A stretch of DNA of 64,000 nt from the NCBI GenBank assembly GCA_025506515.1, contig CM046443.1:42769331-42833330 (forward strand), written 5' to 3'. This stretch comes from Flaveria trinervia. Lineage: Eukaryota > Streptophyta > Magnoliopsida > Asterales > Asteraceae. The first letter of the stretch is position 1, and every line of letters starts with the position of its first letter. The notes under the pieces were generated by a model, which was not told where the DNA came from, searched no databases, and was given only the letters and a program-made list of their open reading frames with translations. The position numbers and the translations under genes were made by a program. Shown piece after piece: positions 59,201 to 64,000 of the stretch.

Positions 59201-61643
59201 ACGTGATGACTTCTGGTAAAATCAATTTGTGGTTTTCCCACCTCTGTCTCCATCAAATGATAAAACAATTATGTTTATAGATAATTAAATATGTACTTAT
59301 TAAGCATTGTATTCTTAGAATAACTAATGGAAATTAATATATTTTACCATTGAAAAATAGATATGGTTCTTCTATTTAAATTTGTTTAAGAAGTTTTAAA
59401 AGACAAATTAATAATAATTAGTTTGATCTTTGAAATTCCAAACTGAATTTCTAAGTAATCAAAATAAATTGAATATAATAGTGATGTAATAACATAATCT
59501 ATTTGTGTTTCTTCATAGGATCAATGTAATTTTTTGTAACTTTTTAAGAGTTTTATTCAACTTATATGAAACCAAGCTAAAGTTAAATTATAAAAAACAA
59601 ATAGAAAGACAATATTTAAAACTAAAAAACTTGAAAACAAAATATATAATAATAAAACATTGAAAGAAAAACTTAAACTATAAAGTTCCAATAAGATACA
59701 TGAGTTTTTTAACGGAGAAAAAAGTTAATACTTTTAAGAGGTTGGAATTGGATTTATTCAACCCATGTAATACATGGGCGTCTAACCTAGTATGTATATA
59801 CATATAGAAATGTGTGTGTTTCAAGATATACACATGGTGTGTATATCTTGAAACACACACATTTCTAAATGTCATATGTGTGTGTGTACATATATACATG
59901 TATATGCAATTATGCACACACAAGTGTGCTTATACGGATATTTTTATTTAAACACATACGTCATTATATACATCAGAAAATAAAAGTACATTATTATACT
60001 ACCATACATGTAACATGTGCAATATTAAACAATCCACAGTTTAGTTGTGTGCCTATGTGTGTGTATAGATACATATTACCTATGTGTGTATAGATACATA
60101 TTACCTATGTATTGTCTTAGAATCTTATTCACAAGTTTTATGTGTATCATAAAAGCAGGTGCACGTCTGGCGGCCACAAATGTTAAACATGCATATACTT
60201 ATTTAAGTTCACTCCAAAACCCCTGGTTGCCACATAACTGAAAATTAAATAACTTAGCTGCGCCGTTTCATCATGATAAAAGTGAAAGTGATATGACAAG
60301 AGATATATGAATTAGCATTTTTCAAATATAAAGCAATCCTATTACTAATAGTACCTGGAAGCCGCCCTTCTTCTGGACATTGCTCAGGTCCGGTGACATC
60401 AACTCGTCCATACTTCAATGGAATCTTAGGACCACCAGCATCCTGCAAATGTTATATCAGACCAATTATGTCAATTTTCAAGAATGTTCTTTTTTACATA
60501 GAGTTCAAAGAAAGGGCTCTAAAGTGACCTCCACAGCTGTAGCACTAGCCAATTGAAACAAGTCTGCATAAGTCACTCCTGCATACTTGTCTTTGATAGG
60601 CTGGAGAAGCTTCATTGCATTCACAAGCCCTGAAAACCCAGCCAGTAAAAGAATACCCAAAGCCAATAAGCAAACAAGAAATAAAAACATAATAAGAAAA
60701 CACTTAAAGAGTATTAAATAACTTGCCAGCATTGGCTGCATGTCTCTGTTCAACATCAAACCTTAAACTTCCATTAGCTCCACCTCGTTGAGGCCACTCT
60801 TCAATATTTTTATTGTAAGTACCAGCATCATGCCATCCTAGGCGAACCTGTTGTCACATAACGTTCATCAACTAAAGTATGATTACAAAATTGTGATCAA
60901 AAGCTATTATAAATGAGAAAAGGTGAATTGTCAAACAAACAATCAATTTGTGAGAACTAGTAATGCTAAAACATGTATAAGTTGAGACTTTATCGAAACC
61001 CAACTTAAGAGCCCAAATAGCTACCAATAACTTATAAACAAAAAATTTCATCCTACCTAAACAGTCCAGTAGATGTAGAATGATCATAGGTGTTTGAGGC
61101 AATGAGACTGACTATAACCTACCCTGTCTCCTTGTCAAACAAAAAGCATACAGAGAAACGTCGAAAACAACTGAGCTTCACATCGTGAGCTACAAATACA
61201 GTAACTTTTGATGTTGCAGGTACTAGGTCATATAATAATAAGTTGGTGAAAAATAAGACGTACCAAAATCGGATGACAGAAGGTAGTTTTGAGGAGGTCT
61301 TTAATGTCTTCTCTAGCACTTTTGAGCTGCGCAGGATCAGACGCAAAGCATTTAGTGGTAAGCACCGTGCCGAAATTACCACCGGACACACGAACCTTTG
61401 ATCGACTCTGCAATCAATGGATATTATAAGCATGCGTAGAGCATATGTGTAATTGAAACTTGATAAATGTGGTAGCAATACCTGGTGAGATAATCGGAGT
61501 GACTTGAGAGAAGCGGAGGAAGAGAGGAAGTGGAAGGAGAGGGAGGAAGGTCTGGCGGTGGCAGCAGGAGAGAGTGATGGGGGAGGCGGAGCGGCGGTGG
61601 CGCCGGAGAGAGCCACCGTAGGAGGCAAACAGTTGGTCGCCAT
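56292..61643 (-). CDS. tAPX: L-ascorbate peroxidase, chloroplastic, thylakoid-bound (12 exons)
   Basis: Reduces H2O2 to water with ascorbate in the chloroplast. Exons (high to low): 61643-61482, 61407-61264, 60847-60727, 60629-60529, 60442-60355, 58821-58754, 58669-58583, 58369-58295, 58140-58063, 57980-57876, 56833-56747, 56444-56292. They join to 1,269 nt, 422 residues plus TGA, with every junction in frame; all introns are GT-AG except intron 3 (GC-AG, donor GCAAGT). Residues 1 to about 75 are Ser/Ala/Pro-rich (transit peptide). Active-site VRLGWHDAGTYN gives Arg104, Trp107, His108; ALSGAHTLGRSRPERSGW gives the haem-ligand His237; LRFDNSYF gives Asp277. Residues 338-361 are a Pro/Ala linker; 403-420 (FLNIMIVIAVLALLTSLL) form the thylakoid anchor. 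Length and anchor match the thylakoid isoform of the family. The start is the ATG at 61643; an in-frame ATG at 61754 also exists, adding 37 codons without the character of a transit peptide. Confidence 0.96.
57295..57842 (+). mobile_element. Helitron-like insertion in tAPX intron 10
   Basis: The left end reads A|TCTTTCTACTCTAATAAAA, with ACACGTGCCA following. The right end reads ACACAGGTTTACTAAAGCTAG|T. TC start, CTAG end and insertion between A and T are the Helitron signature. It is AT-rich, without ORFs, so non-autonomous. The 3' hairpin is degenerate. The same family occurs inverted at 61809-62365. Confidence 0.55.
59153..59790 (+). mobile_element. Helitron-like insertion in tAPX intron 5
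   Basis: The right end is well defined: hairpin CCCATGTAATACATGGG (59762-59778), then CGTCTAACCTAG and a T. The left end is taken at TCTATATCATTGATATAATA, followed by GATGCCACGTGATGAC, as in plant Helitrons, but its first bases are less sure. AT-rich, no ORF. Confidence 0.6.
59806..59866. repeat. Perfect 28-bp inverted repeat with 5-base loop
   Basis: Arm 59806-59833 (AGAAATGTGTGTGTTTCAAG...) is the exact reverse complement of 59839-59866, with loop ATGGT. It lies in tAPX intron 5, 15 bp beyond the Helitron end. A transcript of either strand would fold into a long hairpin. Confidence 0.95.
60058..60107. repeat. 25-bp direct repeat, two copies, in tAPX intron 5
   Basis: GTGTGTATAGATACATATTA... 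followed by CCTAT occurs twice head to tail. It is part of a broader TG/TA-rich stretch (59860-60110). Confidence 0.75.
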
Positions 61644-61808
61644 TGGAGACGAAGAAGAAGAGGTAGGTAAGCGACTAAGCGGGTGCGTGGTGTGGCTACG
61701 AATGGGGTTCTGGTCAATGTCGACCCATCGTTTATTCAAGAGCCGCAATTGCAAAAGAGAATAATAAATTAAAAATAAACGCTTACACCAAAAGCTATTT
61801 ATATTAAA
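61644..61808 (-). promoter_or_regulatory. tAPX 5' UTR and proximal promoter
   Basis: 165 bp separate the start codon from a Helitron. The part nearest the ATG is TCTTCTTC-rich on the coding strand, as is usual for leaders of nuclear chloroplast genes. An AT-rich stretch at about 61765-61780 (TTATTTTTAATTTATTATTC) may serve as a TATA region. No element can be assigned firmly. Confidence 0.4.
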
Positions 61809-62365
61809 CTACCTTTAGTAACCCCGTGTATTACACGGGTTATATATATATAATATAAATAAAATATACGAAAATTTGATTTTATTTTTCGTTACACGAG
61901 TAACAACTATAAGTGATAAAACAATAATATGAAAACTTTATTTTATTTTTGTTTTTCTCAAAGATAAATTAAACATTTTGTTTTAAAATAATGTTTTAAA
62001 AAATTTTCATTATTAAAAAAATTTCTTACTATAACTTCTTATTTTAATTATTTTTGTTTAATAAAAATTACTTTAAAAAACCAATTTGAAATATTACATA
62101 AAAACAGTTTTATTTATTTATTTTTGAAAAATATTCATTTTATAAAAAACTATCTCTATAGAAATAACATTAATAAAAAAATTATATTTCTTATTTTTAT
62201 TAAAAAGCTAATTATAATTATATTTATAATGTAAAAATAAATAGATAATATTATTAGTAATTAATATGGTTATTTAACAGGAGAGAGAAGTGGAAAAGAT
62301 TGATGAGAATAAATACGGTGATGACAAGTGGCACAACCATTTACCCTTTTATTAGAATAAGAAGA
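61809..62365 (-). mobile_element. Helitron-like insertion upstream of tAPX
   Basis: On the minus strand the 5' end is TCTTATTCTAATAAAAGGG, then TGCCACTTGTCATCACC; the 3' part has the hairpin CCCGTGTAATACACGGG (plus 61823-61839) about ten bases before the end, where the CTAG is drifted (GTAG|T). It resembles the intron 10 copy. Just right of it (62376-62400) is another hairpin, CCCCGTTTTGCCGCGGGG, possibly the 3' end of a further Helitron. Confidence 0.55.
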
Positions 62366-62638
62366 ATAGAAACGAATTCCCCCGTTTTGCCGCGGGGACA
62401 TGAAAAAACATAAGAGTCGGAATGTCATAGAAAAATTATAATAGGTGTTTTACAATTCATCTGACGAAAATCAACTACAAGTAAAAAATAAATGGAATAA
62501 ATGGTCACGTAATTACGTAATTCGCTGAATAATCAAGAAAATGCAACACTTTCTTTCTACATATTTATTGTTATCTTCGACTTCAGGTAGGAAGACAAAT
62601 TTGGAAGTGGTATTTTCACAATCACCTAACATTAATAA

Positions 62639-63460
62639 GGGAGTGTTTGGCTTGTGAAACTTGTAAGAATTGAAATCGGGAATGGAATTTGAATTGAAAA
62701 TTAAGGGATTTTTTTAAAAACCCAAAATGGTTTGGTTGGTAAGTTTGTTGAAGGATTGGAATGTAAAAATATCTAAAAAGCCAAAATTACCCTTACAATT
62801 TTAAAATTTATAAAACAATCTAGAAACTAATTCAAGCTCAAACACCTCTAAGAAAAAACAAAAATAAAGTCCCAAGTGACATTGTAAACCGGATTTGCTA
62901 AAGCATTAATTAGCCATTTGCAATCCAAGAAGAGTATAGATTCTGAACAACCGACTCGTACAGGAACTCCGATCTCGAGTAATCGATCAATTCATGTAGA
63001 GCACTTACTTTGGCTGTGAATTACACATCATAAGCTTCGATTCTAAAGTCATTTTCTTCCATTGTGAAGTACCAAAAGCTTGCAAGAGGAAGAGAAAGAT
63101 TTGTTGAATTTGAAGTAAGCTCCAACGTAAATAAGGAGGGTGTTAAAGACAGGGTTGGGTGGTGGGTGTGTGGAGCCAGCGGTGGTGAAGGTGGGGAGGT
63201 ATGGCTGCGTGAACATGTTGTTTGTGGATGTAAGGGTGGAGAGCATGTTGCTAGGGTTATTTTTATATGTTTTATACATTCCGTCGATTCTTTAAACATT
63301 CCTTTGAATTATTATAGGATTTTGAATTCTGTTAGTTGAAGGATTTGTTTTGATTAATTCCAATTCCATTTCCTTCTTTTGGCCAACCAAACATGCAAAT
63401 GATGGAATTTAGATTCCAATTCCATAGAATTTCATGAATTCAAGCCAAACAAATACCCCC
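62639..63460. mobile_element. Terminal-inverted-repeat DNA element, 822 bp, non-autonomous
   Basis: The ends GGGAGTGTTTGGCTTG and CAAGCCAAACAAATACCCCC are imperfect inverted repeats, flanked by ATAA on both sides (62635-62638, 63461-63464). Subterminal GGAATTGGAAT-type motifs also mirror each other. The ORFs inside are short and overlap on both strands, so no transposase is present. The superfamily is not clear from the short flanking repeat. Confidence 0.6.
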
Positions 63461-64000
63461 ATAAGTCTTTCTTCAATAACTAAAAATTCTAATTAAAAAG
63501 GTAATAACTAAAAATCCCTACATTACCATTTGACTTTGCAAGTTGAATCTACTTAACTTCGAAAATTCAAAATCAAATATTTGATACAAATCCATAAACT
63601 AAAGAATCATAAAGCTTATCAACCTAATAAGACACACACATAAACAAAACAAACTAACTATGTTGAAAGTAACTAAATATATAAATTCAAAACCATGTGT
63701 AGAAAGGGAAAGATGGGAACAACACACTAAAAAACACAAACCTTCTGGTTGAACAGTTTTAACACTTATCCTTATCATTTCAATACTCCCCCGTCAAGTA
63801 GCATACAAATGAAGTTTGTACACAAACTATTTAGCATACTTACATGTGATGCTTCATAAATGGTTATGAAGATAAAACTTAAAGTAACTACATCAAAATT
63901 ACTATAATTACACTTAAAATTACTATTTTTTCAATCAAATAATATTTTTTATTACACTTGGTGTGGGTGCCTCCTTCTCCCTAACCTTATAATTACACTT
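63461..64000 (-). mobile_element. Possible 3' end of a minus-strand Copia-like element at the window edge
   Basis: The plus sequence ACTCCCCCGTCAAGTAGCAT (63785-63804) reads on the minus strand as a GGGGGAG tract followed by TATTGAAATG, resembling the PPT/LTR junction of Copia elements (normally TGTTGAAA). Interior sequence would lie right of 63793, outside the window. 63464-63784 would then contain LTR sequence. No second LTR is visible. Confidence 0.35.

Noticed and set aside
61119..61754. Single 211-codon minus-strand ORF as an intact gene
   Set aside because: Its first part is exon 1 of the peroxidase; the rest is read-through of intron 1 and part of exon 2 in another frame, ending in intron 2.
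63021..63339. Overlapping ORFs of 76-92 codons on both strands near the right edge
   Set aside because: They lie within the terminal-inverted-repeat element, overlap antisense, and show no domain or codon bias.
1..64000. tRNA, rRNA or snoRNA genes
   Set aside because: The tRNA-like matches (TGGTATCAGAGC at 4461, 36332, 44433) are only primer-binding sites; no cloverleaf was found around them.

Overview
This is nuclear DNA of a flowering plant, most likely a eudicot. Two things point there: one intact, intron-rich nuclear gene for a thylakoid-bound chloroplast ascorbate peroxidase, and a deep stack of plant LTR retrotransposons using the initiator-Met tRNA primer site. The post-pol ORF of the large Copia element resembles ORFs I remember from daisy-family (Asteraceae) genomes, but that is only a recollection. 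There is no bacterial, organellar or viral operon structure, and I saw no tRNA, rRNA or CRISPR array.

Layout: 1-2159 holds the decayed 3' part of an unidentified repeat and an LTR-like stretch. 2160-28881 is a nest of Ty1/Copia elements. The oldest, Copia-A' on the minus strand, is represented by its 3' LTR (2160-3656 plus 23391-23426) and a deleted interior (23427-28881). Into that LTR went a 751-bp solo LTR (2550-3300) and a full-length SIRE/Maximus-like sister element on the plus strand, Copia-A (3657-23390, 802-bp LTRs, target duplication CTTTG). A 7.9-kb Copia-B on the minus strand (8363-16222, target duplication GGATC) later split the Copia-A integrase. Copia-A carries a 3.8-kb third ORF downstream of pol.

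28882-51071 is a nest of Ty3/Gypsy chromoviruses. An LTR remnant on the plus strand (Gypsy-A') is interrupted by a complete sister element on the minus strand, Gypsy-A (29343-38553, target duplication GATTT), and by a 2.3-kb solo LTR (38909-41229, target duplication CCTAG). It then abuts Gypsy-B, which has the order gag, 3-kb LTR, pol on the map, so one LTR sits between a 5' and a 3' internal region. That LTR contains a 1.9-kb TG...CA insertion (45239-47119, target duplication AGTAT). All retroelement reading frames are broken by stops and frameshifts.

51091-54866 is a 3.8-kb simple-sequence array, first TG/TC-rich, then ATGTGCGT, then almost pure ATGT. 54867-56291 is intergenic.

56292-61643 on the minus strand is the only host gene recognised: twelve exons, 422 codons, all joins in frame, one GC-AG intron. 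It encodes a transit peptide, a class I haem peroxidase domain and a C-terminal thylakoid anchor; retention of the last intron would give a soluble stromal form. Two of its introns and its proximal promoter carry Helitron-like insertions. 61809-64000 holds a Helitron, a terminal-inverted-repeat element (62639-63460) and, at the window edge, the PPT/LTR start of another minus-strand Copia-like element.
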